DNA of 64,000 nucleotides from Rhizobium sophorae (GTDB lineage: Bacteria; Pseudomonadota; Alphaproteobacteria; Rhizobiales; Rhizobiaceae): assembly GCF_013087515.1 (NCBI RefSeq), contig NZ_JABFCN010000016.1:248001-312000 (forward strand). Direction: 5' to 3'. The notes beneath the pieces were generated by a model. It was given only the letters and a program-made list of their open reading frames with translations. It was not told where the DNA came from and ran no database searches. Within the stretch, counting starts at the first letter, position 1; every line of letters begins with the position of its first letter. The position numbers were made by a program, and so were the translations under genes. Shown piece by piece: positions 44,872 through 56,843 of this stretch.

Positions 44872-45143
44872 TGCAGCTTCTGCCGCTGGCCGTTGTAATC
44901 CTTCTTTCGGCATCCGGGGTTTCGGCTCAGGAGTCCGATAGCCTTGGCACGCCGCTGGGCCATAAGGAAGAGACGCCGCCGGCGCAGCAATCGTCCATGG
45001 GCGAGCTTCTGTCCAAGGGCTATCAGATCAAGGCTGCCATTCCGAACGGCAGCAAATTCGTAGTGTTTATGCAAAAAGACCAGTCGGCCTATGCCTGCGA
45101 AATGCAGTCTTTGACCGCTTCGCGGTGTGGAACCCTAAACTGA
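44871..45143 (+). CDS. Small secreted protein encoded within the nuo operon
   Basis: A 90-residue protein with a signal peptide ([19 protein letters not shown], cleavage near residue 19). The mature part of about 70 residues has KGYQIKAAIPNGSKFVVFMQ and two cysteines in YACEMQSLTASRCGTLN. It starts on the last base of the nuoD stop codon and ends 16 bp before nuoE, so it is made with complex I. It is not one of the standard 14 subunits. I do not recognise a known family; comparable small genes occur at this place in related rhizobia as far as I recall. A periplasmic assembly or accessory role is possible but unproven. Confidence 0.8.
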   Translation: MQLLPLAVVILLSASGVSAQESDSLGTPLGHKEETPPAQQSSMGELLSKGYQIKAAIPNGSKFVVFMQKDQSAYACEMQSLTASRCGTLN

Positions 45144-45159
45144 CAAGGCGTGAGAAAGA

Positions 45160-46326
45160 ATGTCCGTTCGTCGATTAGCCGAAGATCAATTCCAGCCTGC
45201 CGCATTCGCATTCAGCGATGACAATGCGGTCTGGGCGGACAAGACGATCCAGAAATACCCCGCCGGCCGCCAGCAATCGGCGGTCATCCCGCTGTTGATG
45301 CGGGCGCAGGAGCAGGACGGCTGGGTCACACGCGCGGCGATCGAAAAGATCGCCGACATGCTTGATATGGCCTATATTCGCGTGCTCGAGGTTGCGACCT
45401 TCTATACGCAGTTCCAGTTGCATCCGGTCGGTACCCGCGCCCATGTGCAGGTCTGCGGCACGACGCCCTGCATGCTGCGCGGCTCGGAAGCGCTGATGTC
45501 GGTCTGCAAGAGCAAGATCCATGCCCATGCCTTCGAGCGCAATGCCGAAGGCACGCTGTCCTGGGAAGAGGTTGAATGTCTCGGGGCCTGCGTCAATGCG
45601 CCGATGGTGATGATCGGCAAGGACACTTATGAGGATCTGACGCCAGAGCGTCTCGAAGAGATTATCGACATCTTTGCCGCCGGCAATGGCGCCAGCATCA
45701 AGCCCGGCACGCAGATCGACCGGGTGTTTTCGGCGCCTGAAGGCGGCCCGACCTCGCTGACGACCGAAGAGCCGAAGGCAAGGGCGCGCGCCAAGAAGGC
45801 CGATGCCGAAACCGTCTCGGTCCCAGTCGACGGCGCTCCGGTTCCGCCCTCCGAGGCGGCCCGCCCGAAGAGCACGGATGCCGAGACCAATCCTGCTCTG
45901 AAGACGCCTGCAACGGCGCCGAAGGCGGCTGCGAAAAACGCAAAGGCAACCGAGGAGCAGCCGGTCTCCGGCACTGTGGCTGCCGAGCCGGCGCCGGAGA
46001 CTGCCGTCAAGGCCGAAGCCGCTCCGACGGTAAAGCCTGCTCTGACCGACAAGAACCGTCCGGCCGGCATCGAAAAGCCCGCTGCCCCGGACGATCTGAA
46101 GATGATCTCGGGTGTCGGCCCGAAGATCGAGGCGACATTAAACGAAATCGGCATCTTCACCTTCTCGCAGGTCGCAGGTTGGAAGAAGGCCGAACGCGAA
46201 TGGGTCGACGGCTATCTGAATTTCCGCGGCCGCATCGAGCGCGATGACTGGGTCAAGCAGGCCAAGGCGCTCGCCAAGGGCGGGGAAGCGGAATATATCA
46301 AGGTCTTCGGCAAGAAGCCGCGGTAA
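45160..46326 (+). CDS. nuoE: NADH-quinone oxidoreductase subunit E with long C-terminal extension
   Basis: The 24-kDa subunit with the [2Fe-2S] cluster N1a. The catalytic part is residues 1-200: MRAQEQDGWVTRAAIEKIAD near residue 47, then the four cluster cysteines in VCGTTPCMLRG near 107 and ECLGACVNAPM near 147. The protein then continues for about 190 residues. An Ala/Pro/Lys-rich linker comes first (residues 215-305), then a small helical domain with DDLKMISGVGPKIEATLNEI near 310 and FRGRIERDDWVKQAKALA. The extension is a helix-hairpin-helix-like module shared with the gene after nuoF. At 388 residues it is much longer than the usual 170-220. Confidence 0.95.
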   Translation: MSVRRLAEDQFQPAAFAFSDDNAVWADKTIQKYPAGRQQSAVIPLLMRAQEQDGWVTRAAIEKIADMLDMAYIRVLEVATFYTQFQLHPVGTRAHVQVCGTTPCMLRGSEALMSVCKSKIHAHAFERNAEGTLSWEEVECLGACVNAPMVMIGKDTYEDLTPERLEEIIDIFAAGNGASIKPGTQIDRVFSAPEGGPTSLTTEEPKARARAKKADAETVSVPVDGAPVPPSEAARPKSTDAETNPALKTPATAPKAAAKNAKATEEQPVSGTVAAEPAPETAVKAEAAPTVKPALTDKNRPAGIEKPAAPDDLKMISGVGPKIEATLNEIGIFTFSQVAGWKKAEREWVDGYLNFRGRIERDDWVKQAKALAKGGEAEYIKVFGKKPR

Positions 46327-46336
46327 GAGGTGAAGC

Positions 46337-47641
46337 ATGTTACAAGATAAAGACCGCATCTTTACCAACATCTACGGCCTCAAGGATAAGTCCCTGAAGG
46401 GCGCGATGAGCCGCGGCCACTGGGACGGCACCAAGCAAATCCTGGAAAAGGGCCGTGACTGGATCATCAACGAGATGAAGGCGTCTGGCCTTCGCGGTCG
46501 CGGCGGCGCCGGCTTCCCCACGGGCCTCAAATGGTCCTTCATGCCGAAGGAAAGCGATGGGCGGCCGCACTACCTCGTCGTCAACGCCGACGAATCCGAG
46601 CCCGGTACCTGTAAGGACCGCGACATCATGCGCCACGATCCGCATACGCTGATCGAAGGCTGTGTCGTGGCGAGCTTCGCCATGGGCGCCAATGCGGCCT
46701 ACATTTATGTGCGCGGCGAATATATCCGCGAGCGCGAGGCGCTGCAGGCGGCGATCGACGAATGCTATGATTATGGTCTACTCGGCAAGAACAACAAGCT
46801 CGGCTGGGACATGGACATCTTCGTCCATCACGGTGCCGGCGCCTATATCTGCGGCGAAGAAACCGCACTGCTCGAAAGCCTCGAAGGCAAGAAGGGCCAG
46901 CCGCGCCTGAAGCCGCCGTTCCCGGCCAATATGGGCCTCTACGGCTGCCCGACGACGGTCAACAACGTCGAATCGATCGCCGTTGCGCCGACGATCCTGC
47001 GCCGCGGCGCCGGCTGGTTCTCGGCCATCGGCCGTCCGAACAATGTCGGCACCAAGCTGTTCATGCTCTCCGGCCATGTCAACAAGCCGTGCACGGTTGA
47101 AGAGGAAATGGGCATCACCTTCCGCGAATTGGTCGACCGCCATGCCGGCGGCATCCGCGGCGGCTGGGACAACCTGCTTGCCGTCATTCCGGGCGGGGCA
47201 TCCTGCCCGATCGTTCCGGCCAAGGACATCATTGACTGCCCGATGGATTTCGACGGCCTGCGCGGCGTCGGCTCTTCCTTCGGCACGGCCGCCGCGATCG
47301 TCATGGACAAGTCCACCGACGTCATCAAGGCGATCGCCCGTATTTCCGCATTCTTCAAGCATGAGAGCTGCGGCCAGTGCACGCCCTGCCGCGAAGGCAC
47401 GGGTTGGATGTGGCGCGTGATGGAGCGCATGGCCAAGGGCAATGCCCAGAAGCGCGAAATCGACATGCTGTTCCAGGTGACGAAGCAGATCGAAGGCCAC
47501 ACCATCTGCGCGCTCGGCGACGCCGCCGCATGGCCGGTGCAGGGTCTGATCCGTAACTTCCGTCCCGAGATCGAAAAGCGCATCGACCAGTATACGGCGA
47601 GCGCGCTTGATCACGGCGCGGTTCTGGAGGCGGCTGAATAA
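46337..47641 (+). CDS. nuoF: NADH-quinone oxidoreductase subunit F
   Basis: The 51-kDa subunit oxidises NADH with FMN and holds cluster N3. The 434-residue product has the NADH/FMN site [19 protein letters not shown] near residue 55, [21 protein letters not shown] near 160, and the cluster cysteines [16 protein letters not shown] near 345 with a fourth in [13 protein letters not shown] near 393. It starts 10 bp after nuoE; the site is AAGAGGTGAAGC. Confidence 0.98.
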   Translation: MLQDKDRIFTNIYGLKDKSLKGAMSRGHWDGTKQILEKGRDWIINEMKASGLRGRGGAGFPTGLKWSFMPKESDGRPHYLVVNADESEPGTCKDRDIMRHDPHTLIEGCVVASFAMGANAAYIYVRGEYIREREALQAAIDECYDYGLLGKNNKLGWDMDIFVHHGAGAYICGEETALLESLEGKKGQPRLKPPFPANMGLYGCPTTVNNVESIAVAPTILRRGAGWFSAIGRPNNVGTKLFMLSGHVNKPCTVEEEMGITFRELVDRHAGGIRGGWDNLLAVIPGGASCPIVPAKDIIDCPMDFDGLRGVGSSFGTAAAIVMDKSTDVIKAIARISAFFKHESCGQCTPCREGTGWMWRVMERMAKGNAQKREIDMLFQVTKQIEGHTICALGDAAAWPVQGLIRNFRPEIEKRIDQYTASALDHGAVLEAAE

Positions 47642-47643
47642 TC

Positions 47644-48327
47644 ATGGCGGACAATGCATCCAAGGGTAGGAAAAACGAAGAAGCTGCCGATTTTGCGGCC
47701 GGTTTCGGCCGTCTTGCCGCCGAGATGCTGGAAAATGCACGGGCGATGCCGGTGCATCCGCTAATGGCGCATCCCGCTGCAGCCTTTGCCGCCGCAACGG
47801 CGATCGGCTTCGGTTTCTCGACCCAGATGGCCGGCGCCTTCTTCGGCGCCTTTCAGAGTGCCCTGGAAACGACCGGCAAGGTCGCGGCCGCCCTCGATGC
47901 CACGCCGCCGGACGAGTTGAAGCCCGATGTCGATATCCGGCCGGAGAATATTCGCCCTGATGTCAAGGCTTTCACCAAGCCGCCGGCCGAGCAGAAGGCA
48001 GGACCGAGACTGACCGTTGTCAAGCCGGTCAGCGCGCCGGTGCCGGCCAGCCAAAAGAAGCCCGTCAGCCAACCGAAGCCGGCCGTGCAGGCAAAACCGG
48101 CTGCGTGGCGAAAGGCCGACGATCTCAAGCTGATCGCCGGCATCGGCCCGAAGCTGGAGCAGGTGCTGAATTCCAAGGGCATTCGCAGCTTCGCCGAGGT
48201 TGCCGCCTGGACCGAGGAAGACATCGCCCGGCTCGACGCCGAGCTCGGCTTCAACGGCCGCATTCTGCGTGACGACTGGACCGGTCAGGCAAAAGTTCTG
48301 GCAGGGCGGGGCCGCAGAAAGAAATGA
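47644..48327 (+). CDS. nuo-operon protein with a NuoE-like C-terminal helix-hairpin-helix domain
   Basis: A 227-residue protein between nuoF and nuoG. Residues 1-80 carry a phasin-like amphipathic stretch (DFAAGFGRLAAEMLENARAM; MAGAFFGAFQSALETTGKVA). A Pro/Lys-rich linker (85-155) follows, then a domain with DDLKLIAGIGPKLEQVLNSK and FNGRILRDDWTGQAKVLAG. By eye about 34 of 65 positions in this domain are identical to the NuoE extension, so the two are paralogous modules in one operon. It starts 2 bp after nuoF. It is not a standard complex I subunit and its function is unknown. Confidence 0.8.
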   Translation: MADNASKGRKNEEAADFAAGFGRLAAEMLENARAMPVHPLMAHPAAAFAAATAIGFGFSTQMAGAFFGAFQSALETTGKVAAALDATPPDELKPDVDIRPENIRPDVKAFTKPPAEQKAGPRLTVVKPVSAPVPASQKKPVSQPKPAVQAKPAAWRKADDLKLIAGIGPKLEQVLNSKGIRSFAEVAAWTEEDIARLDAELGFNGRILRDDWTGQAKVLAGRGRRKK

Positions 48328-48545
48328 ACTGTCCGGCCGTGTAAATCGGCCGGAAAAATGGGCAGATCGGCGGACGGGCGGGGGCCTCAGGATGCCGGTG
48401 CGGGTTCCGGACCTGGAACGCGTGACAGAGAATTTGGGCGACATCAGCTGCCGGCAGGACGGAAGGTCCGGCTTGGCAATGAGAGTGCTGCAAAAATAGG
48501 TTTGTTTGCCGTCATCAGGCAAACGGGAAACAGGACTGAGCGACG

Positions 48546-50627
48546 ATGGCAAAACTGAAGATTGACGGCAACGAGATCGAAGTTCCGGATCATTACACGC
48601 TGTTGCAGGCGTGCGAAGATGCCGGTGCCGAGGTTCCGCGCTTCTGCTTTCATGAGCGCCTGTCGGTTGCCGGCAACTGCCGCATGTGCCTTGTCGAGGT
48701 GAAGGGCGGCCCGCCGAAGCCGCAGGCTTCCTGCGCCATGAGCGTGCGCGACATTCGCGGCGGCCCAAACGGCGAACTGCCTGAGGTCTTCACTAACACG
48801 CCGATGGTCAAGAAAGCCCGCGAAGGCGTGATGGAATTCCTGCTGATCAACCATCCGCTCGATTGCCCGATCTGCGACCAGGGCGGCGAATGCGACCTGC
48901 AGGACCAGGCGATGGCCTTCGGCATCGACACCTCGCGCTATCAGGAAGACAAGCGCGCCGTCGAGGACAAGTATATCGGCCCGCTCGTCAAGACGGTGAT
49001 GAACCGCTGCATCCACTGCACGCGCTGCGTCCGCTTCACGACCGAGGTCGCCGGCATTTCCGAACTCGGCCTGATCGGCCGCGGCGAGGATGCCGAGATC
49101 ACCACCTATCTCGAACAGGCGATGACCTCCGAGCTGCAGGGCAACGTCGTCGACCTTTGCCCGGTCGGCGCACTCACCTCGAAGCCCTTCGCGTTCACCG
49201 CGCGCCCATGGGAATTGAATAAGACCGAATCGATCGACGTCATGGATGCCGTCGGTTCGGCGATCCGCGTCGACACCCGTGGCCGTGAGGTCATGCGTAT
49301 CCTGCCACGCGTCAATGAGGCGATCAACGAGGAGTGGATTTCCGATAAGAGCCGCTTCATCTGGGACGGCCTGAAGACCCAGCGCCTCGACCGGCCCTAT
49401 GTTCGCCGCGACGGCCGCCTGCAGCCCGCCACCTGGGCCGAAGCCTTTGGCGCCATCAAGGCCGCCGTCGGCGCCACCTCGGGCGACAAGATCGGCGCAA
49501 TCGCCGGCGACCTTGCTTCCGTCGAGGAAATGTTTGCGCTCTCCGAACTGGTGAAGTCGCTGGGGTCGGTCAATCTCGACTGTCGCCAGGATGGGGCGGC
49601 ACTCGATCCGTCGCTCGGCCGTGCAAGCTACCTCTTCAACCCGACCATATCGGGCATCGACCAGGCCGATGCGCTGTTGATCATCGGCGCCAATCCGCGC
49701 TTCGAGGCAGCCATCCTCAACGCCCGCATCCGCAAGCGCTGGCGCCGCGGCAAGTTCCCGATCGGCGTGATCGGCGAGCCGGGCGAACTGCGCTACAGCT
49801 ATGATTACCTCGGCGGCGGTCCCGACACGCTGAAGGATCTGGTCGACGGCACCCACGCCTTCGCTGATGTGCTGAAGAACGCAGCCAAGCCGATGATCAT
49901 CATCGGCCAGGGCGCGCTGTCGCGCACCGATGGCGCCGGCGTTCTCGCCAGTGCCGCCAAGCTTGCCGGTTCGGTCGGCGCTGTCGTCGAAGGCTGGAAC
50001 GGCTTTGCCGTCCTCCATACCGCAGCCTCGCGCGTCGGCGGCCTCGACCTCGGCTTCGTGCCGGGCGCCAAGGGTGTCAATGCCGCCGAGATGCTGACGG
50101 CGATGGATGTGCTCTTCCTGCTCGGTGCAGACGAACTCGACTTCACCGCCAAGAAGGCCAAGCTCACCGTCTATATCGGCTCGCATGGCGATAACGGCGC
50201 GCACCATGCCGACGTCATCCTGCCGGCCGCAGCCTATACCGAAAAGTCCGGCACCTGGGTCAATACCGAAGGCCGAGTCCAGATGGGCAACCGCGCAGGT
50301 TTTGCGCCGGGTGACGCCCGCGAGGACTGGGCGATCATCCGTGCCCTTTCCGACGTGCTCGGCAAGAAGCTTCCCTTCGATTCGCTCAGCGAATTGCGTG
50401 TCCGGCTCTATGCCGCTTTCCCGCATTTCGCTGCCATCGACGAAATCGCCGAAACCGATAGCGCCCAAATTGCCGCAGTTGCGAAAAAAGCCGGCAAGAT
50501 GAACAAATCCGGGTTTGCGTCGCCGGTGAAAGACTTCTATTTGACGAACCCGATCGCGCGTGCCTCGGCTGTCATGGCGGAGTGCTCGGCATTGGCCCGC
50601 AACAACTTCAAAGTCGCGGCAGAGTAA
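48546..50627 (+). CDS. nuoG: NADH-quinone oxidoreductase subunit G
   Basis: The 75-kDa subunit carries several iron-sulfur clusters. The 693-residue product has the N-terminal [2Fe-2S] ligands (RFCFHERLSVAGNCRMCLVEV near residue 35), the His-Cys ligand set HPLDCPICDQGGECDLQD near 105, and the 4Fe-4S cysteines MNRCIHCTRCVRF near 155 and VVDLCPVGALTSKPF near 205. The remainder is the molybdopterin-oxidoreductase-like part without a cofactor site. It follows a 218-bp gap in the operon that contains a 7-bp hairpin (48333-48353), where some attenuation or an internal promoter is possible. Confidence 0.98.
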   Translation: MAKLKIDGNEIEVPDHYTLLQACEDAGAEVPRFCFHERLSVAGNCRMCLVEVKGGPPKPQASCAMSVRDIRGGPNGELPEVFTNTPMVKKAREGVMEFLLINHPLDCPICDQGGECDLQDQAMAFGIDTSRYQEDKRAVEDKYIGPLVKTVMNRCIHCTRCVRFTTEVAGISELGLIGRGEDAEITTYLEQAMTSELQGNVVDLCPVGALTSKPFAFTARPWELNKTESIDVMDAVGSAIRVDTRGREVMRILPRVNEAINEEWISDKSRFIWDGLKTQRLDRPYVRRDGRLQPATWAEAFGAIKAAVGATSGDKIGAIAGDLASVEEMFALSELVKSLGSVNLDCRQDGAALDPSLGRASYLFNPTISGIDQADALLIIGANPRFEAAILNARIRKRWRRGKFPIGVIGEPGELRYSYDYLGGGPDTLKDLVDGTHAFADVLKNAAKPMIIIGQGALSRTDGAGVLASAAKLAGSVGAVVEGWNGFAVLHTAASRVGGLDLGFVPGAKGVNAAEMLTAMDVLFLLGADELDFTAKKAKLTVYIGSHGDNGAHHADVILPAAAYTEKSGTWVNTEGRVQMGNRAGFAPGDAREDWAIIRALSDVLGKKLPFDSLSELRVRLYAAFPHFAAIDEIAETDSAQIAAVAKKAGKMNKSGFASPVKDFYLTNPIARASAVMAECSALARNNFKVAAE

Positions 50628-50639
50628 GGGCAGGGGACT

Positions 50640-51683
50640 ATGGATTCTTTCTTTTCGACCTATGTCTGGCCGGCGATCATCATGATCGGTCAGTCGCTGC
50701 TGCTTCTGGTCTGCCTGCTCGTCTTCATCGCCTATGTGCTGCTCGCCGACCGCAAGATCTGGGCGGCCGTGCAGCTGCGCCGCGGCCCGAACGTCGTCGG
50801 TCCCTTCGGCCTGTTCCAGTCCTTCGCCGATCTTTTGAAGTTCGTCTTTAAGGAGCCGATCATTCCGGCCGGCGCCAACAAGGCGGTCTTCCTGCTTGCC
50901 CCGCTGGTGACGGTGCTTCTGGCGCTGTCCACCTGGGCGGTGGTGCCGCTGGCCGACGGATGGGTGATCGCCAACATCAATGTCGGCATCCTCTATATTT
51001 TCGCGATTTCCTCGCTCGAGGTTTACGGCATCATCATGGGCGGCTGGGCTTCGAACTCGAAGTATCCGTTCCTCGGCGCGCTGCGTTCGGCCGCACAGAT
51101 GGTGTCCTATGAAGTCTCGATCGGCTTCGTCATCGTCACCGTGCTTCTCTGCGTCGGCTCGCTGAATCTGACCGATATCGTCAATGCGCAGCATACCGGC
51201 CTCGGTACCATGCTCGGCCTGCCGGCGTCGTTCCTCGACTGGCACTGGCTGTCGCTCTTCCCGATGTTCATCATCTTCTTCATTTCGGCGCTTGCCGAGA
51301 CGAACCGTCCGCCCTTCGACCTTCCGGAAGCGGAATCGGAACTCGTCGCCGGCTTCATGGTCGAATACGGCTCCTCGCCATACATGATGTTCATGCTCGG
51401 CGAATATGCGGCCGTCTGCCTGATGTGCGCGCTGACGACGATCCTCTTCCTCGGCGGCTGGCTGCCCCCGGTCGATATCTGGATCGTCAACTGGGTCCCA
51501 GGCATCATCTGGTTCACGCTGAAGGCCTGCCTGGTGTTCTTCATGTTCGCGATGGTCAAGGCCTTCGTTCCGCGCTACCGCTACGACCAGCTCATGCGCC
51601 TCGGCTGGAAAGTTTTCCTGCCGTTGTCGCTCGCTATGGTCGTCATCGTTGCATTCGTGCTGAAACTGACGGGTTGGGCATGA
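50640..51683 (+). CDS. nuoH: NADH-quinone oxidoreductase subunit H
   Basis: Membrane subunit (ND1 type) that joins the two arms and helps form the quinone channel. The 347-residue product has about eight membrane segments. The conserved [23 protein letters not shown] loop lies near residue 38 and [21 protein letters not shown] near 218, both typical of the quinone-entry region. The site AGGGGAC precedes the ATG, 12 bp after nuoG. Confidence 0.98.
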   Translation: MDSFFSTYVWPAIIMIGQSLLLLVCLLVFIAYVLLADRKIWAAVQLRRGPNVVGPFGLFQSFADLLKFVFKEPIIPAGANKAVFLLAPLVTVLLALSTWAVVPLADGWVIANINVGILYIFAISSLEVYGIIMGGWASNSKYPFLGALRSAAQMVSYEVSIGFVIVTVLLCVGSLNLTDIVNAQHTGLGTMLGLPASFLDWHWLSLFPMFIIFFISALAETNRPPFDLPEAESELVAGFMVEYGSSPYMMFMLGEYAAVCLMCALTTILFLGGWLPPVDIWIVNWVPGIIWFTLKACLVFFMFAMVKAFVPRYRYDQLMRLGWKVFLPLSLAMVVIVAFVLKLTGWA

Positions 51684-51723
51684 TGATGCCCGCTCTCGTT
51701 TTCGGCAAAATTGGAGGTTGAAG

Positions 51724-52215
51724 ATGGCAAGCTTGTCTGGCTCCATCAGCTCGCTGTTTCTCAAGGAATTCGTCGGCGCGTTCTTTCTGTCGATGCGCTA
51801 TTTCTTCCGCCAGAAGGCGACGATCAACTATCCCTTCGAAAAGGGTCCGGTCTCCCCGCGTTTCCGCGGCGAGCATGCGCTGCGCCGTTATCCGAACGGC
51901 GAGGAACGCTGCATCGCCTGCAAACTCTGCGAGGCGATCTGTCCTGCACAGGCGATCACCATCGAGGCCGGTCCGCGCCGCAATGATGGCACGCGCCGTA
52001 CGGTGCGCTACGACATCGACATGGTGAAGTGCATCTATTGCGGCTTCTGCCAGGAAGCCTGCCCGGTCGACGCGATCGTCGAAGGCCCGAATTTCGAATT
52101 TGCGACGGAAACCCGCGAAGAGCTCTATTTCGACAAGGCGCGGCTTCTGGATAACGGAGACCGGTGGGAGCGCGAAATCGCCCGCAACATCGCGATCGAC
52201 TCGCCGTACCGCTGA
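51724..52215 (+). CDS. nuoI: NADH-quinone oxidoreductase subunit I
   Basis: Peripheral subunit with clusters N6a and N6b. The 163-residue product has two CxxCxxCxxxCP motifs: [16 protein letters not shown] near residue 60 and [16 protein letters not shown] near 99. The start at 51724 has GGAGG six bases upstream. It lies 40 bp after nuoH. A 144-bp gap to nuoJ follows, longer than most in the operon. Confidence 0.98.
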   Translation: MASLSGSISSLFLKEFVGAFFLSMRYFFRQKATINYPFEKGPVSPRFRGEHALRRYPNGEERCIACKLCEAICPAQAITIEAGPRRNDGTRRTVRYDIDMVKCIYCGFCQEACPVDAIVEGPNFEFATETREELYFDKARLLDNGDRWEREIARNIAIDSPYR

Positions 52216-52359
52216 TTGAGATTTTGAAATGCCGCGGTGGAGCGCTGTTGCTCCTGTCGCGGTCAACATGCACAGGAGCTTTTCCGGTTAACGCCAGGAA
52301 GAGCTCCATCGGGCAGGGAAACTCCCGGCTGCCCGGGGGAAGATGAAAAAGGCACCAAC

Positions 52360-52974
52360 ATGGGTCTGCAGGCTCTATTTTTCTATCTTTTCGCCTTTGT
52401 CGCGGTGGCGTCGGCGTTCATGGTCATCTGGGCGAAGAACCCGGTTCACTCGGTTCTGTTCCTGATCCTGGTGTTCTTCAATGCAGCCGGCCTCTTCCTG
52501 CTGCTCGGTGCCGAATTCCTGGCGATGATCCTGCTTGTCGTCTATGTCGGCGCCGTCGCCGTCCTCTTCCTCTTCGTGGTGATGATGCTCGATATCGACT
52601 TCACCGAACTGAGGGCCGGCGTTCTCGAATATGCGCCGATCGGCGGGCTGATCGGGGTGATCCTCGCAGCCGAACTGATCGTCGTCATCGGCGGCAGCGT
52701 CATCTCGCCTGAGATCGCCAAGACTGTCGCCATGCCGATCCCGGCGCTGAGCGAGCGCACCAATACGGCCGCCCTCGGCGACGTGCTCTACACCAACTAC
52801 GTCTATTTCTTCCAGATCGCCGGTCTGGTGCTCCTGGTCGCCATGATCGGCGCGATCGTGCTGACGTTGAGACACCGCACCAACATCAAGCGGCAGAATA
52901 TTCCGAGGCAGGTTGCCCGCACGCCCGCCACCGCCGTCGAGGTGGTTTCGGTCAAGCCCGGGCAGGGCGTCTAA
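52360..52974 (+). CDS. nuoJ: NADH-quinone oxidoreductase subunit J
   Basis: ND6-type membrane subunit. The 204-residue product has five membrane segments, with the flexible third segment in [20 protein letters not shown] near residue 58 that moves in the catalytic cycle. The N-terminal [19 protein letters not shown] is typical. The start at 52360 gives [13 protein letters not shown]; the upstream open frame to 52237 is not conserved. It ends 23 bp before nuoK. Confidence 0.97.
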   Translation: MGLQALFFYLFAFVAVASAFMVIWAKNPVHSVLFLILVFFNAAGLFLLLGAEFLAMILLVVYVGAVAVLFLFVVMMLDIDFTELRAGVLEYAPIGGLIGVILAAELIVVIGGSVISPEIAKTVAMPIPALSERTNTAALGDVLYTNYVYFFQIAGLVLLVAMIGAIVLTLRHRTNIKRQNIPRQVARTPATAVEVVSVKPGQGV

Positions 52975-52997
52975 AGGCAGGTCAAGGAACAAAGAAC

Positions 52998-53306
52998 ATG
53001 GTCATCGGACTTTCCCACTACCTGACGGTCAGCGCCATCCTCTTCACGCTCGGCGTCTTCGGCATCTTCCTGAACCGGAAGAACGTCATCGTCATCCTGA
53101 TGTCGATCGAACTGATCCTGCTTGCCGTCAACATCAACATGGTCGCCTTCTCCTCCTTCCTGAACGACATCGTCGGCCAGGTCTTCGCGCTGTTCATCCT
53201 GACGGTCGCGGCTGCCGAAGCGGCGATCGGTCTTGCAATTCTCGTTGTCTTCTACCGCAACCGCGGCTCGATCGCGGTCGAAGACGTCAATATGATGAAG
53301 GGCTGA
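52998..53306 (+). CDS. nuoK: NADH-quinone oxidoreductase subunit K
   Basis: ND4L-type membrane subunit. A 102-residue protein with three membrane segments and the two buried glutamates of the proton path, in [14 protein letters not shown] near residue 36 and [13 protein letters not shown] near 72. It lies 7 bp before nuoL. Confidence 0.98.
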   Translation: MVIGLSHYLTVSAILFTLGVFGIFLNRKNVIVILMSIELILLAVNINMVAFSSFLNDIVGQVFALFILTVAAAEAAIGLAILVVFYRNRGSIAVEDVNMMKG

Positions 53307-53313
53307 GTGGCTC

Positions 53314-55313
<2,000 letters not shown>

Positions 55314-55314
<1 letters not shown>

Positions 55315-56825
55315 TGACCGATTGGCCTATTCTTTCAACGGTCACCTTCCTGCCGCTGGTCGGCGTGGTGCTCCTGCTACTGATGAATGGCGAAAGCGAA
55401 ACCGGCCGGAAGAACGTGTTGTGGATCTCGCTGATCACCACCGTCTTCACCTTCGTCGTCTCGCTCTTCATCTGGACCGGCTTCGACAATGCCAATCCGG
55501 GCTTCCAGATGATCGAGAAGCATAACTGGCTCGGCACCGGCATCGGCTACCACGTCGGCGTCGACGGCATCTCGATGCTGTTCGTCATCCTGTCGACCTT
55601 CCTGATGCCCTTCTGCGTGCTGGCGAGCTGGCTCTCGATCGAGAAGCGCCTGAAGGAATATATGATCGCCTTCCTCATCTTGGAAACGATGATGGTCGGC
55701 GTCTTCGTCTCGCTCGATATCGTGCTGTTCTACGTCTTCTTCGAGGCGGGCCTCATTCCGATGTTCCTGATCATCGGCGTCTGGGGCGGCAAGGACCGCG
55801 TCTATGCGAGCTACAAGTTCTTCCTCTATACGCTGCTCGGCTCGGTGCTGATGCTGCTCGCCATCATGGCGATGTACTGGCAGGCCGGCACGACCGATAT
55901 CACCGCGCTGCTCGCCTACAAGTTCCCGCCGGCGCTGCAGACCTGGTTATGGCTTGCCTTCTTCGCCTCCTTCGCGGTGAAGATGCCGATGTGGCCGGTC
56001 CATACCTGGCTTCCCGATGCCCACGTTCAGGCGCCGACGGCAGGCTCGGTGATCCTGGCCGGCGTGCTTTTGAAGCTCGGCGGCTACGGTCTCATCCGCT
56101 TCTCGCTCGGCATGTTCCCGGTCGCGTCCGATTATTTCGCGCCGCTCGTCTTCGCCTTGTCCGTCATCGCCATCATCTACACTTCTCTGGTGGCGATGAT
56201 GCAGGACGATATCAAGAAGCTGATCGCCTACTCCTCCGTGGCGCACATGGGCTACGTGACCATGGGCATCTTTGCCGCCAACATGCAGGGCGTTCAGGGC
56301 TCGATCTTCCAGATGCTCTCGCACGGCATCGTCTCCGGCGCGCTCTTCCTCTGCGTCGGCGTCGTCTACGACCGTACCCACACCCGCGAGATCAACGCCT
56401 ATGGCGGCCTCGTCAACAACATGCCGAAATATGCCGTGGCGATGATGGTCTTCACCATGGCCAATGTCGGGCTTCCCGGCACGTCGGGCTTCGTCGGCGA
56501 ATTCCTGACGCTGATCGGCGTTTTCCGGGTCAATACCTGGGTAGCGCTCTTTGCCGCCACCGGCGTCATCCTCTCGGCCGCTTACGCGCTTTGGCTTTAT
56601 CGCCGGGTGATCTTCGGCGCGCTGGAGAAGGAGAAGCTGAAGGCGCTGCTCGATCTTTCGCCGCGCGAACAGCTGATCCTCTACCCGCTGGTCGCGCTGA
56701 CCATCTTCTTCGGCGTTTACCCGGCTCCGGTCTTCGATGCGACGGCTGCCTCGGTGGATCTGCTGGTCAACAACTACACGGCCGCCGTGCACGCAGCGCA
56801 GAATGTTGCGCTGTCTATGAAATGA
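55314..56825 (+). CDS. nuoM: NADH-quinone oxidoreductase subunit M
   Basis: ND4-type proton-pumping subunit. The 503-residue product has about 14 membrane segments, with [18 protein letters not shown] near residue 82, the essential Glu in [18 protein letters not shown] near 142, and [19 protein letters not shown] near 225. It starts on the last base of the nuoL stop codon (TGATG), so the two are coupled. Confidence 0.98.
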
Positions 56826-56843
56826 TGACGGGACTTATTGGAC

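Noticed and set aside
48444..51764. A 1106-codon open frame antisense to nuoG and nuoH
   Set aside because: High-GC genes with strong third-position bias often leave open antisense frames. The product is low-complexity and charged, has no recognisable domain, and the plus strand carries clear nuo genes.
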